This document shows positions 1-8,316 of a stretch of 49,866 nucleotides of DNA, piece by piece (positions within the stretch are counted from its first letter, which is position 1; each line of letters opens with the position of its first letter). The position numbers and the translations under genes are program-made. The stretch comes from Methanobacterium sp. UBA176 (GTDB taxonomy: Archaea; Methanobacteriota; Methanobacteria; Methanobacteriales; Methanobacteriaceae), in NCBI GenBank assembly GCA_002505765.1, contig DAVZ01000013.1:1-49866 (forward strand). The letters are read 5' to 3'. The notes below the pieces were generated by a model, which was given only the letters and a program-made list of their open reading frames with translations, was not told where the DNA came from and searched no databases.

Positions 1-235
1 TATTAAGTCAAAAATATTTCAATAAATCTGCTTAACCCCCAATAACTTTACAACCCCTTTAATAATATTAGCTGCGTTTATTAAAAATTTATTTTTTCGA
101 AGCATTTATGATGTCGTGCTGGCGCTGCTTTTTTCTCATTTCTCTTCTTCCAATGTCAACTTTTCACCCTAAAGTTGTTATTAACTATTTATTATTAGCT
201 GGCTAAAAAAAATGTTTTTTTTTACTATGTCAAAA

Positions 236-250
236 AGCATTTGAAATGCT
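236..250. terminator. Inverted repeat and T-tract beyond the metallophosphoesterase gene
   Basis: AGCATTT-G-AAATGCT is a perfect 7-bp inverted repeat about 40 nt past the stop of the reverse-strand gene ending at 291. Further along, at about 207-222, runs of A and T give T-tracts on the reverse strand, which is typical of archaeal termination. The rest of 1-290 is AT-rich and shows no gene I can recognise. That it terminates transcription is an inference. Confidence 0.35.
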
Positions 251-290
251 ATTTGAGCATAATAACTTTTAATAAGAAAAATATGTTGAA

Positions 291-1106
291 TTAATATTTC
301 TTTTTTAATTTTAACACTATTATTTGAGGAGGTGCAAAAAATCTTGCAGGTAATATGGAAGTACCAATACCATTACTTATTACTAAAGTAGTATTTCCCA
401 TATTTTTTACACCTGTTCTAAATTTCTGCCCATATTTTGAATGAACATTAGGAGCCAAAATACCGAAAAAAGTAATTTGTCCTCCATGGGTATGCCCGGA
501 AAGCATTAAATCTATTTTTGATTTGGTGGTTGCATATGGAAAGAAATCAGGATTATGTGATAATAAAATTACAAAGTCATTTTCAGTAGCATTGCCAACC
601 GCTGTCCTGGAGTTTTGAGAATCTGTTAGAAAATCACCAACACCCCCAATCCGGATTTCTGAGCCATTCTTTTTTATCCAGAGGCCGTCATTTTTTATAT
701 AAATGATTCCAGCATCTGACATGGCTTTAATTGTTGCTTTTTTAGGATCATTATTTCCTAATACACCATAAACTCCTAAAGGAGCATCAAGCTTAGATAA
801 TTCGGAAAAGCTGGAGTTTAAGTATCTGGAATCGTTATTAACATAATCTCCTCCTAAAAGAATTAAGTCAGGTTTCATTGCATTTACATGATTTACAAGT
901 TCCTCTGTCCTTTCACTGTCAAAAAATGGCCAGGAAGCTTGATGGATATCTGATAAAAATACAATTTTTGTACCATCAAATTCAGCCGGAATTTGATTGG
1001 ACTCCATTACAATTTCCTTAGTTTCTATGTGATATGGCTCAATTAAGCTGTAGATCATGCAGGAAATCATAATAACAAAAAGGATTATAACCACTTTTTT
1101 TAGCAT
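291..1106 (-). CDS. Membrane-anchored metallophosphoesterase (YkuE/YaeI-like)
   Basis: A 271-residue calcineurin-type phosphoesterase. One N-terminal membrane segment (about residues 4-22) anchors it, probably with the catalytic domain outside. The metal-binding motifs appear in order: SDIH (D-x-H, about 52-55), GGDYVNN (about 85), GNND (about 117), SHNPD (about 183) and SGHTHGGQ (about 203-210). These are the blocks of the family that includes bacterial YkuE and the lipid-A-type UDP-diacylglucosamine pyrophosphatase relatives; the real substrate cannot be told from sequence. An SD-like GAGGT precedes the ATG by 6 nt. The gene stands alone and is divergent from the YkgJ-like gene. Confidence 0.85.
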   Translation of the reverse strand: MLKKVVIILFVIMISCMIYSLIEPYHIETKEIVMESNQIPAEFDGTKIVFLSDIHQASWPFFDSERTEELVNHVNAMKPDLILLGGDYVNNDSRYLNSSFSELSKLDAPLGVYGVLGNNDPKKATIKAMSDAGIIYIKNDGLWIKKNGSEIRIGGVGDFLTDSQNSRTAVGNATENDFVILLSHNPDFFPYATTKSKIDLMLSGHTHGGQITFFGILAPNVHSKYGQKFRTGVKNMGNTTLVISNGIGTSILPARFFAPPQIIVLKLKKKY

Positions 1107-1332
1107 AGTGTACCTCTGGAATTAAATGCATATTTATTGATTTAATTGAATTTTATTAAGTCTTTAAATATATGGATTGATAATATAAACTTTACTATTA
1201 AGGTAAAGTAAATAATGATAAACAAATTGAATTATAGAAAGGGCATTAAACAGAAACAAATTTTTAAGTTAAACAAAGGAAATACTTTTATAAAGCAATC
1301 CGAAATTTAGATTTAATCAGATTGGTGAATCT

Positions 1333-1968
1333 ATGATAAGGGACCTTTTAATAGATAAGAAATTATTTGAAAATATTCGAGAAAAAGTTTTAAAAGAAGG
1401 AGATGAGGAGTTAATTAAGAGAAATTCTCTTGAAAATGCAGTTTTAAAGAAATTAAGAAAGAAAAGGTCCTTAAAAAAATACAAAAAAATGGGGATAAGG
1501 AAATCTGACCTTAAAGAAATAATAGAACTTGCAGATATTGTCAGTTTAGAGCTTTTTGGCGGTCCTTCAGATTACCAGATCATAAATGAACATCCGGAGT
1601 GGTGCAGCCACTGCGGTACATGCTGTAGGGAATCTTCACCTATATTTATCCATAAAGATGAAATTAATGCTATTCTTACATTTAAATCAGATTTAAAAGA
1701 CGATATTGTAAAAAACAGGGATTATGAAGAACATTTTATGTTTAAAAAGGACTTACCATGTAGATTCCATGATTTTGAAGCTAATAGATGTAAAATATAT
1801 GATGTTAGGCCCCAGGTCTGCAGAACTTATCCCCTGGTTTTGGTTGGGGATGATGATAAATCAGGTTATGTCATTGATTTACGCCATAAATGTGATTATT
1901 CAATTCATCTTGTTTTAGAAAAATCAATAATTCTGTTTGACGAGGCTATAAGGCGTCTTGAGACTTAA
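1333..1968 (+). CDS. YkgJ-family cysteine-cluster protein
   Basis: A 211-residue soluble protein. The N-terminal third is lysine-rich and helical. The C-terminal two thirds carry the YkgJ/UPF0153 cysteine pattern: CSHCGTCC at about 92-98, then PCRFHDF, then CKIYDVRPQVCRTYP at about 153-167, with a late Cys near 188. The family is predicted to bind Zn or an Fe-S cluster and is often labelled Fe-S oxidoreductase; no biochemical role is firmly known. The start ATG follows GGTGAATCT, and a TATA-like TTTTATAAA lies at about 1287-1295. It appears monocistronic. Confidence 0.8.
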   Translation: MIRDLLIDKKLFENIREKVLKEGDEELIKRNSLENAVLKKLRKKRSLKKYKKMGIRKSDLKEIIELADIVSLELFGGPSDYQIINEHPEWCSHCGTCCRESSPIFIHKDEINAILTFKSDLKDDIVKNRDYEEHFMFKKDLPCRFHDFEANRCKIYDVRPQVCRTYPLVLVGDDDKSGYVIDLRHKCDYSIHLVLEKSIILFDEAIRRLET

Positions 1969-2244
1969 TAAGACTTTTAGGAATATTAACAAATTTTGAA
2001 ACTATAGTGGTGAATTTGTTTTCAAAAAAGATCTGTGCCTTAAAAGACCTGGATATTACCAATTAGCATATTAGTGGGAAATATTAATGTTCTGGATGAC
2101 TAAAAGGCAATATTTAAATAGAAGTAAAAAAAGTTTAATGAAACTGGAGCTTTGCTCAGTTTATTAGAGACCATCATTTTAAAAGCAGTGGAAGGGAAAA
2201 TGGCAATGATGAAGCTTTAAAAAGATCAAGAATATCTGTAAAAT

Positions 2245-2490
2245 TTAGAATCCATTTTTTCAGAATTTGAAAAGAACGAAACGCCATCTAAATGCAATTC
2301 ATTAAAACAGAGAATTTTAAGCTCTTATTACACTATATGAGGTCATAATTGCTTTTTATGACTCTTTGGCCGCTTTAGGAAATGAAAGAAAATCACTGCT
2401 TAAATTAAAAGATCAAAAGATCATTTGGAAAAATTCAGAGAACATTTTCTTGTTATTGTTAGGGAGGTTAATTTCCTTTTATTAAAAAAG
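2245..2490 (+). pseudogene. Decayed gene fragment, family unknown
   Basis: The 550-nt space 1969-2522 has no intact gene, but this stretch is coding-like in shifting frames. One frame reads LESIFSEFEKNE and on to SSYYTI before a TGA. A second continues as YEVIIAFYDSLAALG, and a third ends REHFLVIVREVNFLL. The pieces join in order, so this looks like one helical protein broken by at least two indels. The Tyr-rich helix followed by IIAFYDSLAALG vaguely recalls HEPN-type helical proteins, but I cannot assign a family. The remainder of 1969-2244 shows nothing clear. Confidence 0.35.
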
Positions 2491-2522
2491 TGTAAATTAA
2501 AAAGAGGTGATTAGTATAAGAA

Positions 2523-3629
2523 TTATTCTAAACTCTCACAAATCTCAACAGCCTTCTTTGCGGCAGCTTCCATTGAAGTTTCAAATGAAATACCTGCTTC
2601 AGTTAAAATACGCTGACCTTCTTCTTCGTTTGTCCCTGTAAGTCTAATAACAAGTGGAACTTTACTCTCAGCACTATTTAAAACATCTATAACTCCATTT
2701 GCGACATCATCTGCTCTTGTTATCCCACCAAGCACATTTAAAAAGATTACTTTGACATTCGGCTCACTGATCACCAGATTTATTGCTCTGGCAATATTCT
2801 GCTGTGATGCTCCACCACCTATATCTAAAAATGTGGCTGGTTTTCCGCTATAGAGGTTTATCATGTCCATTCCTGTCAATGTAAGACCTGCACCATTTCC
2901 TATCACTGCAATATTGCCATCAAGAGTAACATATGCAAATTCATTTTTTTGAGTTTCTTCAAGATTTACGAACTCTTTATGTCTCCAAAGAGCATCATCA
3001 TCAATTTCAAGTTTTGCATCGGCTGCAATAAGCCCTTCAGGAGTTAAAACAAGGGGATTGATTTCTGCAATACTGGCATCGTAATTTTTAAACACTTTGA
3101 ACAATTTAATGATAAATCCACTCATTTTTGAAATCATCTGGTTTGGAATGCCCATTTTCAGGGCTATTTCACGGGCCTCATAGGGCATAAATTCGTCAAG
3201 AGGATTCACATGATATTTAACTATTTTATCAGGAGTTTTCCTGGCTACTTCTTCAATATCAACTCCTCCTTCAGTACTTGCCATTACGAGTGGTTTTTTA
3301 GCAGATCTATCCATGACCACGCTTAAATAAAATTCTGATTGGACGTTGATTTTTTCTTCAACAAGCACCTTATTGACAGTTTCTCCTTTGATATCCATGC
3401 CAAAAAGCTCTTTTGCGATGTTTCCTGCATCCTGGGGATTATCTGCAAATTTTATTCCTCCAGCTTTACCTCTGCCGCCAACAAGAACCTGAGACTTTAA
3501 GGCAACAGGTTTATTAATTTTTTCTGCTGCCTTGTGGACCTCCTTTTCATTCAAAGCGAGGTAATTTTCTGGTACAGGAATACCCTCCCGTTTGAATATT
3601 TCTTTTGCCTTGTATTCAAAAAATTTCAA
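2523..3629 (-). CDS. sucC: Succinyl-CoA synthetase (ADP-forming) beta subunit
   Basis: The ATP-grasp beta subunit of succinyl-CoA ligase, which interconverts succinyl-CoA and succinate. It starts KFFEYKAKEIFKREGIPVP like other SucC proteins, has the ATP-grasp VGGRGKAGG block, and ends with the CoA-ligase domain (NVLGGITRADDVANG). I prefer a TTG start at 3629, 4 nt past the korC stop and preceded by GGGAG, because it gives the family N-terminus. An ATG at 3644 would add five residues and overlap korC. It is the last gene of the kor operon, where it would supply succinyl-CoA to 2-oxoglutarate synthesis in the incomplete reductive TCA pathway. No sucD is in the window. Confidence 0.92.
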   Translation of the reverse strand: MKFFEYKAKEIFKREGIPVPENYLALNEKEVHKAAEKINKPVALKSQVLVGGRGKAGGIKFADNPQDAGNIAKELFGMDIKGETVNKVLVEEKINVQSEFYLSVVMDRSAKKPLVMASTEGGVDIEEVARKTPDKIVKYHVNPLDEFMPYEAREIALKMGIPNQMISKMSGFIIKLFKVFKNYDASIAEINPLVLTPEGLIAADAKLEIDDDALWRHKEFVNLEETQKNEFAYVTLDGNIAVIGNGAGLTLTGMDMINLYSGKPATFLDIGGGASQQNIARAINLVISEPNVKVIFLNVLGGITRADDVANGVIDVLNSAESKVPLVIRLTGTNEEEGQRILTEAGISFETSMEAAAKKAVEICESLE

Positions 3630-3633
3630 CTTT

Positions 3634-4188
3634 CTATCTCCCATCTATAAGATCCATGCCTGCTTCAAACGCAGCGATGTTTTTAGCTTCTGTTCCAGGC
3701 GGAACGCTTTCAGTTATGGCTTTTCTTGCAGCTTCCTCTGATATAACTTTGGTTGCCTTTGTTATAGCACCGATCATTACAATATTGGCCACAATACCTA
3801 ATCCAATTTTTTCTACTGCAGTTTTTGTTGCCGAAGCTTTAAAATAATTGATGTTATGTTTTTCTACAAATGGAAGTATCTCTTCTTCTTTAATCATATC
3901 AGGATCAACTATTAATATACCACCGTTTTTAAGTCCGTCTAAATAGGTTATTAAGGCTTCATGAGACATAGCAACGAAAATATCTGGAAGCTGAACTTTA
4001 GGATAATCTATCTCGCTATCACTTATTACCACTTCTGTTCTTGAAGCTCCACCCCTTGCTTCTGGACCATATGACTGTGTTTGAACGGCGAATAGGTTAT
4101 CATGGACGGATGCTGCCCTTCCAATAACAATTCCTGCAAGAATAATCCCCTGTCCGCCAAATCCTGCAATTCTAATCTCTTTTCTCAA
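3634..4188 (-). CDS. korC: 2-oxoglutarate:ferredoxin oxidoreductase, gamma subunit
   Basis: A 184-residue gamma subunit of the 2-oxoacid:ferredoxin oxidoreductase family. The glycine-rich GFGGQGIILAG at the N-terminus and SYGPEARGG at about 40 are the family signatures. With KorA, KorB and KorD it makes 2-oxoglutarate from succinyl-CoA, CO2 and reduced ferredoxin in the cytoplasm. The start codon is TTG, with AGAGGG about 7 nt upstream. It lies 56 nt after korB and directly before sucC, in a korDABC-sucC order. Confidence 0.93.
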   Translation of the reverse strand: MRKEIRIAGFGGQGIILAGIVIGRAASVHDNLFAVQTQSYGPEARGGASRTEVVISDSEIDYPKVQLPDIFVAMSHEALITYLDGLKNGGILIVDPDMIKEEEILPFVEKHNINYFKASATKTAVEKIGLGIVANIVMIGAITKATKVISEEAARKAITESVPPGTEAKNIAAFEAGMDLIDGR

Positions 4189-4244
4189 TTTAAACCCTCT
4201 TCTGGTTATTTGATAAGTTTATCTAATGAAATATATCAGCTTTT

Positions 4245-5117
4245 TCATAAATCAGTTTTATAGGCTGATTTAATAGCATCTATCAATCCCTTTTCAGATT
4301 TCTCGTTTACCTGTTCACATAGCATTTCTGAAAATTCAGGCCAGTTTCTATTTACAAAATCGCCTAAAATAATCTTTCCTTCAAGTTCTTCCTCACTCAT
4401 TTTTTTAGCTTTCTTTTTAACAACGCTATGTGTTTTCATATATTTCATCATTTCCACAGCAGAACGCATTCTATTCTTTCTACCGAAATAGGTGGGGCAC
4501 TGAGAAATAACTTCAATAAATGAGAATCCTTTATTTTGAAGACCCTTTTTAATAGCGTTGGAAAGCGGTAATGGATGTACAGTTGTCCATCTGGATACAT
4601 AGGTTGCACCAGCACCGCTTACAAGTTTGGCTAAATCAAAAGGAGCTTCAAGCGCTCCATAAGGTGTTGTACTTGCGAAACTACCCTTTGGAGATGTTGG
4701 GCTTATCTGCCCCCCGGTCATACCATAAATACTGTTGTTTACACAAATAACAGTTAAATCTAAATTCCTTCTGGCTGCATGAATCAAGTGGTTACCACCT
4801 ATAGCTGCAGCATCGCCATCTCCAGTGAACACAACAACATCCATATCAGGATTTCCCAATTTAACTCCAGTTGCAAATGCAATGGGCCTACCGTGTGTTG
4901 TATGAAGAGAATCGCATTTAATATATCCAGGGATTCTTGAGGAACATCCAATTCCAGAAACCATAGAAATATTATCAAGGCTTAATTCAGCCATTTCCAT
5001 GGCGTTGAAGAAAGTGTTAATCACAGTCCCATTTCCACATCCAGCACAGAAAATAGTGGGTATTCTTTCTTTTCTTAAGTAGTTCATAAAACCACTTACT
5101 TTTGGTTTATTACTCAT
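4245..5117 (-). CDS. korB: 2-oxoglutarate:ferredoxin oxidoreductase, beta subunit
   Basis: A 290-residue thiamin diphosphate-binding beta subunit. CAGCGNG at about 20-26 supplies cluster-ligand cysteines, GDGDAAAIGGNH at about 99-110 is the ThDP/Mg motif, and NNSIYGMTGGQISPTSP follows, as in archaeal KorB. It is clearly of the 2-oxoacid type; choosing 2-oxoglutarate over pyruvate rests on the neighbouring sucC and overall similarity. The ATG follows AAAGGAGA. Short gaps to korA and korC indicate one transcript. Confidence 0.93.
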   Translation of the reverse strand: MSNKPKVSGFMNYLRKERIPTIFCAGCGNGTVINTFFNAMEMAELSLDNISMVSGIGCSSRIPGYIKCDSLHTTHGRPIAFATGVKLGNPDMDVVVFTGDGDAAAIGGNHLIHAARRNLDLTVICVNNSIYGMTGGQISPTSPKGSFASTTPYGALEAPFDLAKLVSGAGATYVSRWTTVHPLPLSNAIKKGLQNKGFSFIEVISQCPTYFGRKNRMRSAVEMMKYMKTHSVVKKKAKKMSEEELEGKIILGDFVNRNWPEFSEMLCEQVNEKSEKGLIDAIKSAYKTDL

Positions 5118-5141
5118 TTATCTGTCTCCTTTAAGAATTAA

Positions 5142-6275
5142 TCATTTCTGGCATTTATATATCATTTCCAGGAATTCTTCAGGTCGATGTATTTGTCCAC
5201 CAATTTTTGGAAGTAAACTAACTTCAGCATCACTTTTTACAACCCTTTCCACTTCATAAACCATCTGGCCAAGATTCATCTCCGCAACGATGATATCGCT
5301 GGCCTGTTGAGCTGCAGATCTAATTATTTCTTCTGGAAAAGGCCATACAATCTCTAATTTAATGTGTCCTGCTTTTATACCTTTTTCTCGTGCGTTTTTT
5401 ACTGCAGTGATGGCTGATCTGGAGGGAGCACCATAAGAAACCACAATTATATCAGCATCTTCAGTGTAAAGCTCTTTCACTCTGGTTAATTCGCCCCTAT
5501 GGTTGAGTATTTTGTTACAAAGCCTTTTTACCAGTTTTGTATGAGTTTCTGGATTTGAAGCATCAGGATAACCCCTTTCATCATGAGTAAGTCCTGTTAC
5601 ATGTATTTTATATCCCGCTCCAAATGGCGGCATTGGTGAAACTCCATCAGGCTCTGCTTTATATGGTAAAAATGTTTCAGGCCCTTCTTCAGGCATTTTT
5701 CTTGCTATAATCTCAACTTTATCGGGAATGTTGATTTTTTCCCTCATATGCCCTATAATTTCATCGCTTAAAACTATAACTGGAACTCTGTACTTTTCTG
5801 CCAGATTAAAAGCTTCCACAGTAAAATCAAAACATTCCTGAACTGATGATGGTACAAGGGCTATAATTTCATAATCTCCATGGGACCCCCATCTTGCCTG
5901 CATCATATCGCTTTGAGAGGCCATTGTTGGCTGTGCTGTAGAAGGTGAACCTCTTTGTACATCTACAATAACCAGAGGAGTTTCTGTCATGGCAGCGTAA
6001 CCTATATGCTCCTGCATCAGGGAAAAACCTGGCCCTGATGTTGCAGTCATTCCTTTTACACCAGCCCAAGCAGCTCCTATAACTGCTCCGAGTGCAGAAA
6101 TTTCATCTTCCATCTGTATAAACGTTCCGCCTTCTTTTGGTAGAATTATTGCAGCATCCTCGGCAACTTCAGTAGAGGGGGTTATTGGATAACCTGCAAA
6201 AAATTTGCATCCTGCTTTAATAGCTCCCCTGGCACATGCTTCATTTCCCTGTATAAAAAAACGCGTTATATTCAT
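5142..6275 (-). CDS. korA: 2-oxoglutarate:ferredoxin oxidoreductase, alpha subunit
   Basis: A 377-residue alpha subunit with the pyrimidine-binding domain first (GNEACARGAIKAGCKFFAGYPITPSTE), the GMTATSGPGFSLM block at about 75-87, and a C-terminal transketolase-like domain. Its length matches methanogen KorA. It binds the 2-oxoacid together with KorB. AGGAGAA precedes the ATG, and it begins 11 nt after korD ends. Confidence 0.94.
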   Translation of the reverse strand: MNITRFFIQGNEACARGAIKAGCKFFAGYPITPSTEVAEDAAIILPKEGGTFIQMEDEISALGAVIGAAWAGVKGMTATSGPGFSLMQEHIGYAAMTETPLVIVDVQRGSPSTAQPTMASQSDMMQARWGSHGDYEIIALVPSSVQECFDFTVEAFNLAEKYRVPVIVLSDEIIGHMREKINIPDKVEIIARKMPEEGPETFLPYKAEPDGVSPMPPFGAGYKIHVTGLTHDERGYPDASNPETHTKLVKRLCNKILNHRGELTRVKELYTEDADIIVVSYGAPSRSAITAVKNAREKGIKAGHIKLEIVWPFPEEIIRSAAQQASDIIVAEMNLGQMVYEVERVVKSDAEVSLLPKIGGQIHRPEEFLEMIYKCQK

Positions 6276-6286
6276 TTATAGTTCTC

Positions 6287-6493
6287 CTATTCGTGATCTT
6301 CTTCTACAGTTATGGCCAGATCTGGGCATAAAATAGCACAAAGGTTGCATTTTTTACATTCCTCTATATTTACTGGAACTGGTAGGTAAACTCCTTTTCT
6401 ATTTAGAGTCTTTGACGGTTCATAAACATTTTTACGGCAAAATTCTGTGCATATGTCGCACCCTTTACATAGATTCTGATCTATTTTTATCAT
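6287..6493 (-). CDS. korD: 2-oxoglutarate:ferredoxin oxidoreductase, delta (ferredoxin) subunit
   Basis: A 68-residue ferredoxin with two [4Fe-4S] motifs, CKGCDICTEFC and CKKCNLCAILCPD. It feeds electrons to the KorAB catalytic core. It is the first gene of the operon; AAGGGAT lies just before the ATG, and a TATA-like ATTTATATAA (reverse strand, about 6540-6551) sits at promoter distance. Confidence 0.93.
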   Translation of the reverse strand: MIKIDQNLCKGCDICTEFCRKNVYEPSKTLNRKGVYLPVPVNIEECKKCNLCAILCPDLAITVEEDHE

Positions 6494-6571
6494 GATATCC
6501 CTTTCTTTATTGAATAGTAATCTTATTATGTATCTGAGTTATATAAATATAATGATTAATACTGATAAATA

Positions 6572-6892
6572 CTATTTCTTGAAACAAACACAGTAACCAG
6601 ATTTTGTTTTATACACCGAAAGATCTCCACTTGAAACAAAATCATGTATAATACCTGCAATATCAACGTAAAAAAACCATTCTCCTGTTTCTTCATGAAC
6701 CAAAGCAATTAGCATTTCTAAATAGTCTTGAAGGGGCTGGCACAATATGGAATTTGATTCTTCAACTTTACTTTTCACAATTTCATGCATCCTAACTTCA
6801 TCTAATTCGTTATCAGATGGTTTAAGGTCCTTCCAAACATCTGCACATCTTACAGCAAACTTAAGATCTTCATATCTTTTAATACGGTTCAT
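6572..6892 (-). CDS. Small hypothetical protein
   Basis: A 106-residue protein I do not recognise. It is acidic, rich in charged helices, and ends in a short beta-like YCVCFKK with two cysteines. A good SD (AAGGTGA, 5 nt from the ATG) argues that it is translated. Its ATG overlaps by ATGA the end of a coding remnant at 6889-6975, so it was probably once translationally coupled to that lost gene. No domain, signal or membrane segment is evident. Confidence 0.6.
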   Translation of the reverse strand: MNRIKRYEDLKFAVRCADVWKDLKPSDNELDEVRMHEIVKSKVEESNSILCQPLQDYLEMLIALVHEETGEWFFYVDIAGIIHDFVSSGDLSVYKTKSGYCVCFKK

Positions 6893-6975
6893 TCTTCACC
6901 TTCTAAAGGACTCCAGGGTTCAATTCTTTGTTCTATCAATATGAGCATCAACGGATAATTAAATTCATGAACAAC
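6889..6975 (-). pseudogene. Fragment resembling the mptD 3' end
   Basis: On the reverse strand an open stretch reads VHEFNYPLMLILIEQR, then a short tail, and stops in an ATGA overlap with the next gene. The first part matches the C-terminus of MptD (FIDELNYPLMFVDD) encoded 170 nt upstream, and the DNA shares the ATAATTAA core. There is no start codon: an in-frame TAG precedes it. It may be the remnant of a tandem duplication of mptD. The 170 nt up to 7145 contain nothing else that I recognise. Confidence 0.35.
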
Positions 6976-7145
6976 CTATTTAAAAGGCCAACAAAAATTT
7001 ATTTTTATGGCCTGAGAAATCTTAGATATTGATGTTCAGGAAACCCTCAAAACCCTACGGATTGGGGGTGGTAAAACTTCCAGTTTTTCAGGCTACATTT
7101 TCTTCAACTCTAAGATTCTCCGAATTTTGAGTGGATTGATAAAAT

Positions 7146-7514
7146 TTAATCCACATCATCTACAAACATCAAAGGATAATTAAGCTCATCTATAAATTTC
7201 ATTCTTATAACTGCTTTTTTGTGGTTATATTTTGAAACGATCATAACGTTCATCATTTCCCCACTTAAGGAGGTGTATTCAAATTCGCTTTTGGTGTCTT
7301 CAAGTATTTTTTTGTCTATTTCCACATTTACTTCTTCTATGCATGGTTGTAGTTCCATTGCTTCTTTTATAGATTTTTCAAGCACAGAAGCACTCTCGAC
7401 ACTTACAGGGGTTCCTACAAATTGGTGAAATAGAGCACCCATGGTAATTGCACCTTCAAATATTGCCCTTTCTCTATCTGAAATTTTACTAAAGAAATTT
7501 TTATCAACATCCAT
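7146..7514 (-). CDS. mptD: Dihydroneopterin aldolase (archaeal MptD type)
   Basis: The protein has the DUF381/DHNA signature KISDRERAIFEGAI near the N-terminus followed by GALFHQFVGTPVS, and ends FIDELNYPLMF. MptD cleaves 7,8-dihydroneopterin to 6-hydroxymethyl-7,8-dihydropterin in tetrahydromethanopterin synthesis. I place the start at the ATG at 7514 because CCGGTGATTTA stands just before it. An upstream ATG (7547) adds 11 residues unlike the family and overlaps the sortase gene. That gives 122 residues, close to the usual length. Confidence 0.88.
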   Translation of the reverse strand: MDVDKNFFSKISDRERAIFEGAITMGALFHQFVGTPVSVESASVLEKSIKEAMELQPCIEEVNVEIDKKILEDTKSEFEYTSLSGEMMNVMIVSKYNHKKAVIRMKFIDELNYPLMFVDDVD

Positions 7515-7536
7515 TAAATCACCGGTTTTAAGGTGT

Positions 7537-8259
7537 TCAGCTTCCAAAAAAGCTGTTTAAACTTGAAAGATATGAACTTATATGATCTGCAGGAATGGGA
7601 AAAAAATATGCAAAGAGTAAAAATAAGGTCAATGCAATTGTTGTTATGAATAATATTATTTTATCTTCTTTAACAGGATAGGCATAATTTAATATAAGGC
7701 CAATGGCCAGGAATAAAGTTATAAATATGAATGCATAGGGTTTTTTAGAAGTATCCTCTTTTCTGGTTACCTGAAATGGGTTTATCTTAGTTTGATTTGC
7801 CTGTATAATCAGTCTCTCTTTACTTGAACCCAAAGGATAGCAGGTGATCAAAAAAAGTTTTTTTCCCTGATCTACTGACATTCTATAGGATGCAGGCACA
7901 ATAAATGATTTTTCTACCGTATATTCAACATTACCTATTTTTGGCCAGGATACAGTTATTTTATCTCCTTTTTTAAGTTTATCCAGGTTTAAAAAAGGAG
8001 AACCATAGAAGGTTCTATGCCCAAATAGTATAGTTGTACCAAATCCTGGTTTAGCAGATTTGGGTTCGTAATATATGCCATGGGATATTGATTTATTGTT
8101 AATACTTTGATCAATGTTTATTTTGGGTATTATCAAATATGGAATGTCTGTTTTGTTTTCCACTACAATTTCTGCAGATGAATAGTAGCTTACTTCCACT
8201 AAAAAATAAAGGGAGATAATAATTAGCCCTAATATAACGAAAAGTGTTGAGAATTTCAT
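7537..8259 (-). CDS. Class E-like archaeal sortase
   Basis: A 240-residue membrane transpeptidase. An N-terminal membrane segment (about 5-22) precedes the sortase barrel with His81 (LFGHRTF), Cys140 (LITCYPLG) and Arg149 (ERLIIQA). Two hydrophobic helices close the protein (about 172-195 and 200-220). Sortases join a cleaved C-terminal sorting signal of secreted proteins to a surface acceptor. The gene directly upstream encodes a secreted protein with a C-terminal membrane anchor, a likely substrate. No clear SD precedes the ATG. Confidence 0.85.
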   Translation of the reverse strand: MKFSTLFVILGLIIISLYFLVEVSYYSSAEIVVENKTDIPYLIIPKINIDQSINNKSISHGIYYEPKSAKPGFGTTILFGHRTFYGSPFLNLDKLKKGDKITVSWPKIGNVEYTVEKSFIVPASYRMSVDQGKKLFLITCYPLGSSKERLIIQANQTKINPFQVTRKEDTSKKPYAFIFITLFLAIGLILNYAYPVKEDKIILFITTIALTLFLLFAYFFPIPADHISSYLSSLNSFFGS

Positions 8260-8316
8260 GTAGTATATATTATTGTGTGTAGTTGTATTAAATTTATCTT
8301 GAGTTATATTTGGTTT

